64,000 nt of DNA, taken from positions 1 to 64,000 of the forward strand of contig JAHEER010000001.1 in NCBI GenBank assembly GCA_024640625.1, in the 5' to 3' direction. Position numbers and translations under genes: made by a program. This document shows positions 53,626-63,342 of the stretch, in pieces. How positions within the stretch are numbered: the stretch's first letter is position 1; every line of letters starts with the position of its first letter. The stretch is from Desulfobulbaceae bacterium (GTDB lineage Bacteria; Desulfobacterota; Desulfobulbia; Desulfobulbales; Desulfocapsaceae). Below the pieces are notes generated by a model that had not been told where the DNA came from, did not search any database, and was given only the letters and a program-made list of their open reading frames with translations.

Positions 53626-55770
53626 ATGTCAACCAGGGAAACAGTTTTTCACCGGATCAAGGAGTCGGGCCATGTACCAGTCCTGCCCGAGATCCTTGTC
53701 AGACTTCTGGAAGCATGCGATAACCAGGCAACCCCGCTGACCCAGGTTGCCTCTCTCATCGATAAGGATCCTTCCCTGAGCTATAAAGTTCTGCAACTGG
53801 TCAATTCCGCTTACTTCGGATTGAAAACCACCTACAGCGGGGTTGATCAGGCGGTGGTCTACCTCGGTGCCAATTCAGTCAAGAATATGGCGGTCACCGC
53901 GGCTGTCCATCAGGTTTTCAATAGCGATCTATTCACCAGCCTCACTTACTTCAATATCCATTCATTCTGGCATCACAGCCTCAAGTGCGCCTGTCTGTCG
54001 CGGCGCATTGCCGAACATCACGGCCAGGCCAAGCCCGATGATGCCTATCTGGGCGGCCTGCTGCATGACCTGGGCAAGCTCGTACTGGTTTCCGCCTATC
54101 CCGACCAGTATGAAGCGGTGCTGGCCGAAGCACCGCAGCAGGATGACCTGCTGGAAACCGAGCACAGCCATATCGGCTCCAACCATGCCGAGATTGGCGC
54201 CTGGCTGGTGGCCGACTGGAACCTCAACTCTTTGATCGGCGACGCCATCAGCTATCATCATGAGGCACCAGAACGGGTAACAGGCGCGTTTCCCCTGGTC
54301 AAGATAATCTACGCGGCCAACCAGCTGAGCAAGGACGGTAGTCGCGAGTCCGCCCGCGGAATCGTCGACCTGCTGCTCGGACTGGGGGGGGAGGATCTTG
54401 GGCAGATCGTCGAGGCGGCCGATGAGGAGATTCTGCAGATCAGTTCCGAGCTTGGCATCGTGGTGGAGCCTCCGTCCCCCGAGGATGGGCTGGAGGGGCG
54501 CACTATTATAGTCGCCGAGGAAGGGGCAACTCTGCACGCCAATCTGGCCTCGCGTATTAAAGGTATTTCGCTGCTCTCCGGCTTTCTGGAAAATATGACC
54601 CAGGCCGAAAACCGTGAGACGATGATCAGGGCCTTCGAGCAGTCGCTGCAGGTGCTTTTCGGCTTTGACCGCACCATACTGCTGTTGCCGGACAGGGATG
54701 AGGTGCTGCTCAGTGGCAGTGTCTCAAGTGTGAACAAGCTTCGAGGACTCAGCCAGGAGCTGATACTGCCGATCCAGAAGAGCAGCAGCCGCATTGTCAA
54801 GGCCTATCAGAGCCGTTCCCTGGACTATCTGAGAGAAGCTGAAGAGCTGGAGAACCTCGCCGATAGACAGGTGCTGTCGGCCCTTAACCGCCGGGTTGTG
54901 GCGCTGGTGCCGCTGGCCGCCGAAAAGCAGGAAGTCGGCGTGGCCCTAGTCGGCCTGCCCGAGACCATGACTGAATTGTCGAAAAACAATTACCGCCTGC
55001 TCAGGACCATTGCCCAGCAGGCGGGCATGAGTCTTTATCTGGACGAAATGAAAGCCAGAAAAGCCGAGGAGATCGAAACAGAGCGCCAGGCCGCTATCTC
55101 AATGACGGCCAGAAAATTCGCCCATGAGGTCAACAACCCTCTGGGAATCATCCACAATTATTTGACCACCCTGAAAATGAAGGTGGCAGATGAGGAGAGC
55201 ATCAAAAAGGAACTGGGCATCATATCGGATGAGATCAACCGCATTTCAGCTATGATCAACCAACTCGACACCTTTGCCCAGAGGTCATTTGCAACCTCCG
55301 ATCTGACCAATGTCAACAATGTTATCTCCGACATCGTACAGCTCGTCAAATCCTCGTTTCTCAGCGACACGGCAACCGAAGTCATATTCAACTCCGATCC
55401 CGATCTGCCGCTGATCAGGACATCGCCGGACGGTATCAAGCAGATCATCATTAACCTGCTGAAAAACGGTTCCGAAGCGATGGACGGTGAGGGAACGGTG
55501 GTGGTTACCACCAGCCGAAAACAACCACCCGACAGTGATGCGGAGGGCGAAATCGTCATCCGCGTGGAGGACAACGGTCCGGGGCTGCCCGCTACGGTGA
55601 AGGAAAATCTCTACACCCCCTTCATCTCCACCAAAGGTATCGGTCATTCCGGACTTGGTCTGTCAATCGTCAGCAAAGCAGTCAATGACCTGGGCGGGAC
55701 GATAGAGTGCAGCAGCGAACCGGATCGGGGTACTGTTTTTGAAATTGGTTTACCGATCAGAAATGAGTAG
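53626..55770 (+). CDS. HDOD-GAF sensor histidine kinase
   Basis: 714 residues. HDOD domain about 8-275 (VPVLPEILVRLLEACDN, LVNSAYFG, LGGLLHDLGKLVL, YHHEAPERV) with an intact HD pair. GAF-like domain about 320-460. HisKA with ARKFAHEVNNPLGIIHNY and HATPase with NLLKNGSEAM, VEDNGPGLP, GHSGLGLSIV. Cytoplasmic. The next gene, 18 bp on, is a hybrid response regulator-kinase, so the two may form a phosphorelay. HDOD domains scaffold signalling complexes and do not normally hydrolyse c-di-GMP. Confidence 0.85.
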   Translation: MSTRETVFHRIKESGHVPVLPEILVRLLEACDNQATPLTQVASLIDKDPSLSYKVLQLVNSAYFGLKTTYSGVDQAVVYLGANSVKNMAVTAAVHQVFNSDLFTSLTYFNIHSFWHHSLKCACLSRRIAEHHGQAKPDDAYLGGLLHDLGKLVLVSAYPDQYEAVLAEAPQQDDLLETEHSHIGSNHAEIGAWLVADWNLNSLIGDAISYHHEAPERVTGAFPLVKIIYAANQLSKDGSRESARGIVDLLLGLGGEDLGQIVEAADEEILQISSELGIVVEPPSPEDGLEGRTIIVAEEGATLHANLASRIKGISLLSGFLENMTQAENRETMIRAFEQSLQVLFGFDRTILLLPDRDEVLLSGSVSSVNKLRGLSQELILPIQKSSSRIVKAYQSRSLDYLREAEELENLADRQVLSALNRRVVALVPLAAEKQEVGVALVGLPETMTELSKNNYRLLRTIAQQAGMSLYLDEMKARKAEEIETERQAAISMTARKFAHEVNNPLGIIHNYLTTLKMKVADEESIKKELGIISDEINRISAMINQLDTFAQRSFATSDLTNVNNVISDIVQLVKSSFLSDTATEVIFNSDPDLPLIRTSPDGIKQIIINLLKNGSEAMDGEGTVVVTTSRKQPPDSDAEGEIVIRVEDNGPGLPATVKENLYTPFISTKGIGHSGLGLSIVSKAVNDLGGTIECSSEPDRGTVFEIGLPIRNE

Positions 55771-55788
55771 CCTGGGCGCCCCCGTGCA

Positions 55789-57696
55789 ATGAAGGACAAA
55801 GTCAAGATATTGCTGGTTGATGACGAGGAGCGATTCATCGACGGTCTGCAGGGCGTGCTCGACCACTACAATTATTCCTGTGCCCGAGCACTTACCGGCA
55901 GTGAGGCGAGAAAGCTGTTAGCAGAAAAGGAGTTCGACATCGCCCTGCTCGATGTCGGTCTTCCCGACATGTCGGGCTGTGATCTGGCGGAATTCATCAC
56001 CACCTCATGCCCGGACACCAGTGCCATCATGCTTACCGGTCTCAATACGGTGGAGATTGCAGTCCGGGCAATGAAGCAGGGTGCCTACGATTTCCTCTCA
56101 AAGCCGATCAATCACGAACACCTGATCAAGGTAATCGGCAAAGCGGTGGAGCACAACAAGCTGCGCCGAGACCTGAGGGTCAGCGAGGCCAGGTTTCAGA
56201 TCCTGGCCGAAGCAGGATGGGAAGGCATCGCGGTGGTGGAAAAAAATCTGCTGGTGGAGGCAAACAGCCAGTTTTTTCAAATGTTTGGCTACACCAAGGA
56301 AGAATTGATACAGCGGCCTTTTCCGGACACGGTCATCGTTGGAGATGCTCTGCAGGAACTGGACGAAGATGAGGTGGCTAAGACGGGGTATGGAGCCGAA
56401 TGCACCGGGCTCAGAAAAAGCGGATCCAGGTTTCCGCTGGAGGTGCGGCACAGGTCCATGGACTACCTGGGGCGTCCAGCCAGGATCTGGGTGCTCAGAG
56501 ACATCAGCGAACGGGTCCAGGCCGAGCAGGACAAGCTTGCTTTGCAGGATAAACTGGCCCGGGCAAACCGGCTTGAGGCCCTTGGGCTGATGGCCGGCTC
56601 CGTGGCCCATGATCTCAACAATATTCTCACCGCGGTGGTAAGCTACCCGGAAATCCTGCTGAAGAAGATGCAGGAACAGGATCCCTATTTCGAGGAAATC
56701 AAGAAGATCCAGGAGGCGGGTAAGCGGGCCGCTGCCGTGGTTGCCGACCTGGTGTCGGTGGCCCGGGGCAAAAAGACAAAACCGCCGCCCCTTGATCTCA
56801 ATGAGCAGATCCTTTCCCATCTCGAATCGATTGAACATAATGAGCGGCTGGCCGAGTACCCGGGGGTAGTGATTGACACCAGGCTGCAGACGGACCTGCA
56901 GAGTTGTTTCTGTTCTCCCCAGCGGGTCCACAAAATATTGCTGAATCTGATCGGCAATGGCTTGGAGGCCATCGGTCACGACGGGATAATTAATATCAGT
57001 ACCGAGAACACCAGGTTTGCCAATCCGGTCATGCGGGACCAGTCGATGCGGGTCGGCAATTATGTAAAAATGAGTATTGCCGATAACGGCGAAGGTATCG
57101 CCCCGGAAGATCTCGAGCACATTTTCGATCCCTTCTATTCGACCAAGCAAAGCGGTCGAAGCGGAACCGGGCTCGGTCTCGCTATCGTCTGGAACAGCGT
57201 CATGGAAAGCGACGGCTGGGTCGAGCCGGTCAGTGACAAGTCGGGCACCCGTTTTGATGTCTATCTGCCGGCCTCGGGTAAAGAACCGGCAGTCACGCAG
57301 GTTGAGCGCAGAAAGCAGGACAATGGCGGTGGAGAGACCATTTTATTGGTGGACGATGAAGTCGAGCAGAACGAAACCCTGCAGAACATGCTGAGCAGTA
57401 TCGGCTACAAGGCCTTTTGCGCGACCACCAGTGAACAGGCACTGGGCTTTATGCGCTCCTGCCGGGTCGACCTGGTGATCCTCGACATGATCATGGAAAA
57501 TGATCTGGACGGCTGCCAGCTCTACAGGAAAATGCTCGAGATAAATCCCGATCAGCGGGCCCTTGTGATCAGCGGGTTTTCGGAAAGTACGCAGACGGTG
57601 GAAGCCAGAGCTCTGGGGATTACCACCATTCTGGAAAAACCGGTAACGCTGCCGGTGGTGAGCAGAGCCATCAGACAGACCCTGGAAGACAGCTGA
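55789..57696 (+). CDS. Hybrid response regulator / PAS histidine kinase (REC-PAS-HK-REC)
   Basis: 635 residues. N-terminal receiver about 3-118 (LLVDDEERF, LLDVGLPDMSG, SKPIN), PAS about 130-245, HisKA with SVAHDLNNILTAVVSYPEIL, HATPase with IADNGEGI and SGTGLGLAIV, and a C-terminal receiver about 515-630 (LLVDDEVEQ, LVILDMIMEND, EKPVTLP). Orphan relays of this type are common in Desulfobacterota. It may receive phosphate from the HDOD kinase just upstream. The CNMP-CBS-DUF294 gene lies 140 bp downstream. Confidence 0.9.
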   Translation: MKDKVKILLVDDEERFIDGLQGVLDHYNYSCARALTGSEARKLLAEKEFDIALLDVGLPDMSGCDLAEFITTSCPDTSAIMLTGLNTVEIAVRAMKQGAYDFLSKPINHEHLIKVIGKAVEHNKLRRDLRVSEARFQILAEAGWEGIAVVEKNLLVEANSQFFQMFGYTKEELIQRPFPDTVIVGDALQELDEDEVAKTGYGAECTGLRKSGSRFPLEVRHRSMDYLGRPARIWVLRDISERVQAEQDKLALQDKLARANRLEALGLMAGSVAHDLNNILTAVVSYPEILLKKMQEQDPYFEEIKKIQEAGKRAAAVVADLVSVARGKKTKPPPLDLNEQILSHLESIEHNERLAEYPGVVIDTRLQTDLQSCFCSPQRVHKILLNLIGNGLEAIGHDGIINISTENTRFANPVMRDQSMRVGNYVKMSIADNGEGIAPEDLEHIFDPFYSTKQSGRSGTGLGLAIVWNSVMESDGWVEPVSDKSGTRFDVYLPASGKEPAVTQVERRKQDNGGGETILLVDDEVEQNETLQNMLSSIGYKAFCATTSEQALGFMRSCRVDLVILDMIMENDLDGCQLYRKMLEINPDQRALVISGFSESTQTVEARALGITTILEKPVTLPVVSRAIRQTLEDS

Positions 57697-57838
57697 ACAG
57701 CGATGACTGATTCGGCCTGGGTGCGCATTGATTTGTTGACCCCTTGGTAAAACTGTCTTTAAATAAAGAAACTTGGGATATTACATCCTCCATGCAGGCC
57801 AGCAGATGTGCTGCATCATTTAAGATGTACCTGACAAC

Positions 57839-59737
57839 ATGGCGCCCATCGACCTGACCACCATTGCCCAGACCCCCCCTTTTTCTTTTCTGCCGAAGCA
57901 GAAGATAGAAGAGTTGCGGCACCATTTCGTCGAAGAGAAAGGTAAGAAGAATGAAGTGAAATTCGTGCGCGGCAAAACCAAGGTCTCTTCACTCTGGGTG
58001 GTAGTTGATGGTTCGGCTGAGCTCTACTACGAAAAAAACGGCGAAAAGACCCTGCGCCGCATGCTCTCCGAGGGAGACTGTTTTGGCGGCATCTCGATGC
58101 TGCTCAACAGTTCCCTGGCTGTCAGGACCATGAGAATAAGCGAGGATACGACCTTTTACACACTGCCGGCCAAGGTCTTTCTCGAGTTGTGCGATGAAGT
58201 CGAAGATTTCAAAGAATTCTTCACCAACACCTTCGGCAAGAAGATGCTGGACAGGTCGTATGCGGAAATGATCTCCCGGCAGGTGGAACCGGCCGAAAAA
58301 ACCTCACCGTTTTTCCAGCAGCGCATTTCTTCAATACACAGTCCGCTTCTGCTGAGTTGTCCAGCAACCATGGCCATACGGGACGCCGCCGGCAAAATGA
58401 CCGAAGAAAACAGCGGCTACCTTCTGGTCCAGAACGAAAAGGGAGGGTATCAGGGGATTATCACCGATGAGGATCTGAGGAAGCGGGTGGTGGCCACCGG
58501 CTTCAACAGAGATGCAGCGGTGGCGGACATCATGTCGGCCCCGCTTATCACCCTGCCGGAGGATGCCCAGCTTTTCGAGGCCTACCTGCTCATGGTGCAG
58601 AAGGATATCTCCCACCTGCCCGTCGCCAATGACGATGGTGAGATTTCAGGTATTCTCACCTATCGGAGAATTATCACCGAACAGAGCAGGTCGTCCTATT
58701 TCCTGATTCAGGAGATCAATCATGCCTCCTCAGCGGATCAGCTGATCAATATTCATAGCCGGCTGCCCGGACTGCTTTTTGAACCGATCAAGAACGGCGC
58801 ACAGCCTGAGGCGCTGACCAGTCTGATCACCACGGTGGCCGATGCGGTCCTGGAGAAAATAGTCGGTTTGGCAGTCGACAAAGCCGGTCCTCCTCCCTGC
58901 CGCTTTGCCTTCATCATTATGGGCAGCGAAGGGCGCAACGAGCAGACCCTGAAGACCGACCAGGACAACGCCATCATCTATGAAGATCTCGAAGATGAGA
59001 ACCAGAGGGACCTGGCCGGCAGATATTTCCTCGATCTGGCGGCAGATATTTGCGGCTGGCTCGACCAGGCCGGGTTTGCTTTCTGCAAGGGCAACAATAT
59101 GGCGCAGAATCCCGAGTGGTGCCAGCCGCTCGTTCAGTGGAAGAAATATTTTTCCGGCTGGATCAATGCCGCCGGTCCGGAGGATCTGCTCAAATCAAGT
59201 GTTTTTTTCGATTTCAGATGGGGCTGGGGATCGCGTTCGCTGGCCGCGGAATTGAACGATTTTCTTTTCGAATCGCTGGGGAACTGGTCGGGCTTTTTTC
59301 GATATATGGTGGAAAACGCCCTCCACTTCAAACCGCCTCTGGGGTTTTTCCGTAATATTGTCGTGGAGTCCAAAGGCGAGCACAAGGATTCCTTCGACAT
59401 CAAGCGGGCGGTGATGCCGATTATCGATTTCGCTCGTATCTATGCCCTGAAGCTCGGGATACGGGAGACCAACACCCTGCAGAGACTGGAACGTATCCAT
59501 GAGCGGCGCCAGTTGACCGACAGCGAATACGACGATATAGTCCAGTCGTACCGTTATCTGATGAATCTCCGGTTCATCCGCCAGATCACCGCGATTACCG
59601 AAGAAGACGGCAAAGCCGACAATTTTATCAATCCCAAACATCTCACCCGCATCGATCAGACCATGCTCAAAGAGATCTTCAAAAGGATCGAGGGAATTCA
59701 GCAGAAAATGAGCATCGAGATTACCGGAATTGTGTGA
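57839..59737 (+). CDS. CNMP-binding / CBS-pair / DUF294 nucleotidyltransferase-like protein
   Basis: 632 residues. Cyclic-nucleotide-type domain about 10-130 (VVDGSAELYYEKNG, GDCFGGISML); CBS pair about 165-285 (GIITDEDLRKRVVATG, LPVANDDGEISGILTYRRI); DUF294 GlnD-like nucleotidyltransferase with GSEGRNEQTLKTDQDNAIIYED; C-terminal helical DUF294_C. This type of protein is often found beside acetate or other sodium:solute symporters, and here the SSS gene follows after two intervening genes. Likely adenine-nucleotide sensing; target not shown. Confidence 0.85.
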   Translation: MAPIDLTTIAQTPPFSFLPKQKIEELRHHFVEEKGKKNEVKFVRGKTKVSSLWVVVDGSAELYYEKNGEKTLRRMLSEGDCFGGISMLLNSSLAVRTMRISEDTTFYTLPAKVFLELCDEVEDFKEFFTNTFGKKMLDRSYAEMISRQVEPAEKTSPFFQQRISSIHSPLLLSCPATMAIRDAAGKMTEENSGYLLVQNEKGGYQGIITDEDLRKRVVATGFNRDAAVADIMSAPLITLPEDAQLFEAYLLMVQKDISHLPVANDDGEISGILTYRRIITEQSRSSYFLIQEINHASSADQLINIHSRLPGLLFEPIKNGAQPEALTSLITTVADAVLEKIVGLAVDKAGPPPCRFAFIIMGSEGRNEQTLKTDQDNAIIYEDLEDENQRDLAGRYFLDLAADICGWLDQAGFAFCKGNNMAQNPEWCQPLVQWKKYFSGWINAAGPEDLLKSSVFFDFRWGWGSRSLAAELNDFLFESLGNWSGFFRYMVENALHFKPPLGFFRNIVVESKGEHKDSFDIKRAVMPIIDFARIYALKLGIRETNTLQRLERIHERRQLTDSEYDDIVQSYRYLMNLRFIRQITAITEEDGKADNFINPKHLTRIDQTMLKEIFKRIEGIQQKMSIEITGIV

Positions 59738-59929
59738 AATCCCCACCCCTTCCAGGGTACGACGGTGCCATCGTTGACCTGCGGTTCAGCCTCCGACCCT
59801 GGATGTTTCAGCTAACCAGTTGTATTTCAATGATTTACGCTTGATTTGTGGGGAGCAATTTTCTATATAAGGAAGGTATTTTGAGGATTGACGAAGAAAG
59901 TATTTTAATCTCAACCGCTGGGGCTATTG

Positions 59930-60361
59930 ATGAGTACAACTGAAGTACAACAACAAAAATCTGCGGGTAACCGGGAAGTACCGATAAAGAAACGCCGCAT
60001 TCTGCTTCAGTTTCTGGTCATCTGCCTGCCACTGTGGTTATCTTTCAAGTTCTACAGTGGACCCTACAGCGATCAGGTGGGCAATTATCTGGCCGGAGTT
60101 CTTTTTGTGATCATTTGGGCGCTGGTGATTCAGCTTATCCAGCCCACACTGCGGGAAACACCGTTGCTGATTATACTCTTCCTGGTGTTCTCAGCTTTGG
60201 AACTGCTCTTCTGGCAATATCCCGGATTGGTCGAAAATTTCTCCATCACTATGGGCGGCCAGACGATTATCGGTGACAGTTTTTCTTTGAACCGGATTCC
60301 CTATTACGGAGTAGGCGCTTTTATAGGTTATTTCGTTCTGAAGGCCTGCCGCATTAAATAG
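59930..60361 (+). CDS. Four-helix membrane protein of unknown function
   Basis: 143 residues, hydrophilic N-terminus of 25 residues and four transmembrane helices (about 26-44, 53-74, 79-97, 120-138). No motif that I recognise; general likeness to DUF2809-type proteins is weak. ATG 59930. It stands between the DUF294 protein and the convergent symporter unit and ends 20 bp before a strong terminator. Confidence 0.6.
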   Translation: MSTTEVQQQKSAGNREVPIKKRRILLQFLVICLPLWLSFKFYSGPYSDQVGNYLAGVLFVIIWALVIQLIQPTLRETPLLIILFLVFSALELLFWQYPGLVENFSITMGGQTIIGDSFSLNRIPYYGVGAFIGYFVLKACRIK

Positions 60362-60380
60362 ATTCTCACTACCATAAAAA

Positions 60381-60413
60381 AAGGCGGTCCGGACATGGAG
60401 TCCGGACCGCCTT
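60381..60413. terminator. Bidirectional terminator, 13-bp perfect stem
   Basis: AAGGCGGTCCGGA pairs with 60401-60413 around a 7-nt loop. A T-run follows on the minus strand (60375-60380 complement), so it ends the symporter unit best. Confidence 0.85.
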
Positions 60414-60438
60414 GGTTTGGGTTAGCTAATCAGCTATG

Positions 60439-60525
60439 TTATCCCCACCATCCCCAGCCAAATGATCCGGCGAGAATGATGCCGGCAGCAAGTACAATGA
60501 TGAGCCACATTACATCTTTTGTCAT
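60439..60525 (-). CDS. 28-residue membrane protein, likely symporter accessory peptide
   Basis: One hydrophobic helix (VMWLIIVLAAGIILAGSF) with a Gly/Trp-rich tail. A full AAGGAGG ribosome site lies 5 bp before the ATG, which strongly supports translation. It follows the sodium:solute symporter gene by 39 bp and precedes the terminator. Tiny one-helix proteins next to SSS or NSS carriers are known as accessory subunits; equivalence here is inferred. Confidence 0.65.
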   Translation of the reverse strand: MTKDVMWLIIVLAAGIILAGSFGWGWWG

Positions 60526-60564
60526 GGTATCCTCCTTGTCTTGTCGTTGGACACAGACTTATTT

Positions 60565-62343
60565 TTAAGCTTCCTTGACCACGATCATCTGATCGGTGTC
60601 TGCCCGTTCAATCTGAGCATCTGAAGTTGTAGACATCTCAGCTTTGAAGCACAGGGCCCACATCATGACGATACCGATGAGCCACCAGACAATCTGCCAT
60701 GACCAGAGCGGGGTGAAACCGCTGAAGGAGAAGGCCGAGTTGCCCAGGATACAAAGCGGTCCGATGGCGAATACGTACCAAACCGGAACCAGGAATTTCA
60801 TGGCATTTCGCCATTTCTGGCCGCTCTCGGACGGACCGTCTATATCATCTAACCAGGCCCGGACTTCTGCCTGCCGCTTGATGGTCTCTTCGTTGTCCTT
60901 GACTCCCAGGCCGCGGAAGATGTAGGCAATTATCAGACCGGCGAACAGACCCCAGAAGGCGGTGTGCATGGTCAGCGGGTACTTGTAGTAGAAGTAGGTG
61001 ACAAAACAGGCTGCAATGGCACCGATCAGTCCGACTACCACGCCGACACTCGGATACTTGAAGCCGTAATGAACGCCCAGCAGCATCAGGTACATGATGA
61101 AGCCGAAGGCCGTGGCAAAACCACCAATCATAACGATGGCGCCGGGAGCGGTCAGGGACACGCCCACCGCCAGTGCGGTGATGACCGTAACGAAGACGCG
61201 GTTAGCCCAGATCTGCTCTGAGTGGCCGGCTTCCTGTTTCTTGATATAGCGCCAGTAGACATCGCGCAGCACGATGGTGCCGCCGGTGCCGATATACGGG
61301 GCCGCGGTGGAGTGAATCGCGGCGATGATACCGAGGAAAACGATCGCCATCATTGGACCCGGTAGCAGATAGTTCATCAGCATCGGTACCACGTCACCGT
61401 CAACTTGTGGGTTGATTTCCCCCATGCCTGCAAGGACGCGGGCACCCATGCCCTGGAAGGCGGTAAAGAAGAACAGAGCAATACCGACCACGAAGGTGGA
61501 CATGAAGACCTGCTGCCAGGCCAGCGGTTTCGGGGACGCCATACCATAGTTCCACAGGGTGAAGGCGGGAGATGACTGGATTCCCATCAGGGCGAACATG
61601 TAGGTGAGAATCATGACCGCCGTCCAGCCTCCTGTACCGAGCTGGAATTTGATCACTGCCGGTACTTCCAGATATTTCACGTCAAGTTTGGCGACTTCTG
61701 CGGAGAAGGCTCCCCAGCCGCCCAGCGCTGGCGCCTTGACGGAGTAGAAACCGAGCACCACAATACTGAGCACCAGGAGGACGAACTGGATTACGCCAAC
61801 CCAGGTGGAGGCTTTCAGCCCTCCGGTCACGACGTAGAACCAGACGATGAAGGCCATGAAAAACAGACCGGCGGTATAAGGTACACCAGCAACGATGTTG
61901 AACAGCTTGGCTGCGGCAATGAGCTGCAGGCCGGAATAGAACATCGAGTAGAGTACAGCAGAGAGCACGGTCAACCAGCGGACTCCCTCGTTGTTGTAAT
62001 AGTAGGCAAACATATCGCCGGGAGTTACAAATCCATAGCGCTTGCCCATCAGCCAGTTTCTCTTGGCGAAAAATGCACCGGTGATCGGAATCGTCAGTAC
62101 ATAAAATGAAGCGAAAGCGTAAGCCAGACCGTCACGCCAGATGAGACCGGGGTGCCCAACCGTGGTCCAGCCTGAAAACGAGGCCGCGGTTGCAGCCATG
62201 AGAAACGCGATAAACGGGATTGAACGGCCGCCGATGGCGTACCCTGAAGCGGTTTTTTCGGTGAAGTACCCTCTGAGCCCCCACCAGAAACAATAGATTA
62301 TGTATAATCCTAGAAAGATATACACCCACATTTTTGGATCCAT
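60565..62343 (-). CDS. Sodium:solute symporter (SSS family)
   Basis: 592 residues, about 13 transmembrane helices. SSS features: GYAIGGRSIPFIAFLMAATAASFSGWTTVG for the first membrane helices and sodium site, and LRDVYWRYI after the mid-region. The charged C-terminus lacks a kinase domain. Substrate probably a small organic acid, but the sequence does not settle it. ATG 62343 has GAGGGA upstream. Transcribed with the 28-residue peptide. Confidence 0.88.
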   Translation of the reverse strand: MDPKMWVYIFLGLYIIYCFWWGLRGYFTEKTASGYAIGGRSIPFIAFLMAATAASFSGWTTVGHPGLIWRDGLAYAFASFYVLTIPITGAFFAKRNWLMGKRYGFVTPGDMFAYYYNNEGVRWLTVLSAVLYSMFYSGLQLIAAAKLFNIVAGVPYTAGLFFMAFIVWFYVVTGGLKASTWVGVIQFVLLVLSIVVLGFYSVKAPALGGWGAFSAEVAKLDVKYLEVPAVIKFQLGTGGWTAVMILTYMFALMGIQSSPAFTLWNYGMASPKPLAWQQVFMSTFVVGIALFFFTAFQGMGARVLAGMGEINPQVDGDVVPMLMNYLLPGPMMAIVFLGIIAAIHSTAAPYIGTGGTIVLRDVYWRYIKKQEAGHSEQIWANRVFVTVITALAVGVSLTAPGAIVMIGGFATAFGFIMYLMLLGVHYGFKYPSVGVVVGLIGAIAACFVTYFYYKYPLTMHTAFWGLFAGLIIAYIFRGLGVKDNEETIKRQAEVRAWLDDIDGPSESGQKWRNAMKFLVPVWYVFAIGPLCILGNSAFSFSGFTPLWSWQIVWWLIGIVMMWALCFKAEMSTTSDAQIERADTDQMIVVKEA

Positions 62344-62643
62344 GTAACGTCCCTCCTCTATCTCTCACTCAGTTATTCTAGTTTCATAACCGTTGGGGTT
62401 ATCGTTTTGCGGCTGAGCGCCAGATTCTTTATCACCTCCTCTTGTTGTCTACGCTCGAAAGTTTTGATGTTTGTTTGCCTCTGCCTGCATCAACCTGAGT
62501 TATTGATCGGAGCCGATGTCCGTGACAACAGGGTCGTCCGCACTCAGGACCTGGACTGCCCAGGAATGGCGGAATTTCCCTGCTTTCACTTTTATCGACA
62601 GTACAGCCGTCTGCTTTTTGATCGTCTAGAAATCTATGCGACT
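62344..62643. other. Intergenic region upstream of the symporter
   Basis: No convincing gene on either strand. It holds the symporter ribosome site and a hairpin ATAACC-GTTGG-GGTTAT at about 62384-62400. An open frame at 62407-62709 has no ribosome site and ends inside a terminator stem. Confidence 0.4.
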
Positions 62644-62689
62644 GACGCCCGTCTCTACCTTCTCAGTGGCTCAAAGCGATACGGGCGTC
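62644..62689 (+). ncRNA. Candidate structured RNA end with 9-bp long-range stem
   Basis: GACGCCCGT (62644-62652) pairs with ACGGGCGTC (62681-62689) around a 28-nt loop, just ahead of two plus-strand terminators. No protein gene precedes them on this strand, so the transcript could be a small RNA. No known family recognised. Confidence 0.3.
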
Positions 62690-62697
62690 TTTATTGT

Positions 62698-62724
62698 AAG
62701 CGGGCATAGCCCGCTTATTTTTTT
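62698..62724 (+). terminator. Rho-independent terminator
   Basis: AAGCGGGC pairs with GCCCGCTT around ATA, followed by A and seven Ts. Confidence 0.8.
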
Positions 62725-62731
62725 AGGCAAA

Positions 62732-62758
62732 ATGATGAGAGACATCATCTTTTTTTTT
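62732..62758 (+). terminator. Second, AT-rich tandem terminator
   Basis: ATGATG pairs with CATCAT around AGAGA, followed by C and nine Ts; 8 bp after the first. Confidence 0.65.
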
Positions 62759-63138
62759 AACATTCTAGAATAAAAAATGATAATAAGCATCATTTATTTT
62801 TATCTGGAAGTGGTTTTTTTCTGAAGAGAACCACTCGATGAATTTCATTAGTACCAGTATAAACGAATGAAAACAATATGTTATGGTAAATTTTTGACAA
62901 TTGTGAGCAATCACCTATAGTTAAACACATTAGGGAAACCGAATAGCTGCAAAGCCTCTTAATTGGGCCAATATCTGTTACCAGATGGACAGAGACATTC
63001 TTGTCTCCGGAGAGCATGTCGCGAGCATATTGTGGAGCCAGAGCGGATCGAGAATTGCTCAGGATAGAGCGCCTGACAGTTCGGCAAGGTTGCTGTGGTG
63101 AATAGCAGAGGTGGGGTACGGGTGCCCTGGCAGATCTC
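62759..63138. other. AT-rich gap
   Basis: About 380 bp with low GC and many A/T runs. The open frame at 62790-63017 (minus) looks random. No structure beyond short repeats (AATGATAATAAGCATCATT at 62777-62795). Confidence 0.4.
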
Positions 63139-63342
63139 TCACATGAGCTGTTTCATCACTACTGTAATGATACTGAAGTACAGGGTCGTAAGGCTTAAAT
63201 AGACTAAAAATCCATGCCGGCTTAAGGCGGGAAAAAAGCCGGCCACCCACTTTGAGGTAAATCCTGCCAAAGAGATTGAAGCCCCGAAAATTGCGATGAT
63301 AACTATCCAGTTGCCACCAGCGGGGAGGGCGAATCTGTCCAT
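63139..63342 (-). CDS. Small two-helix membrane protein
   Basis: 67 residues, hydrophobic helices at about 10-35 and 42-64. GGAGG lies 10 bp upstream of the ATG. A longer overlapping frame (63059-63406) is hydrophilic and has no ribosome site, so I prefer this one. No family recognised; possibly a carrier subunit. Confidence 0.45.
   Translation of the reverse strand: MDRFALPAGGNWIVIIAIFGASISLAGFTSKWVAGFFPALSRHGFLVYLSLTTLYFSIITVVMKQLM

Noticed and set aside
62407-62709. 100-codon plus-strand gene
   Set aside because: No ribosome site, no family features, and the stop lies within a terminator stem.
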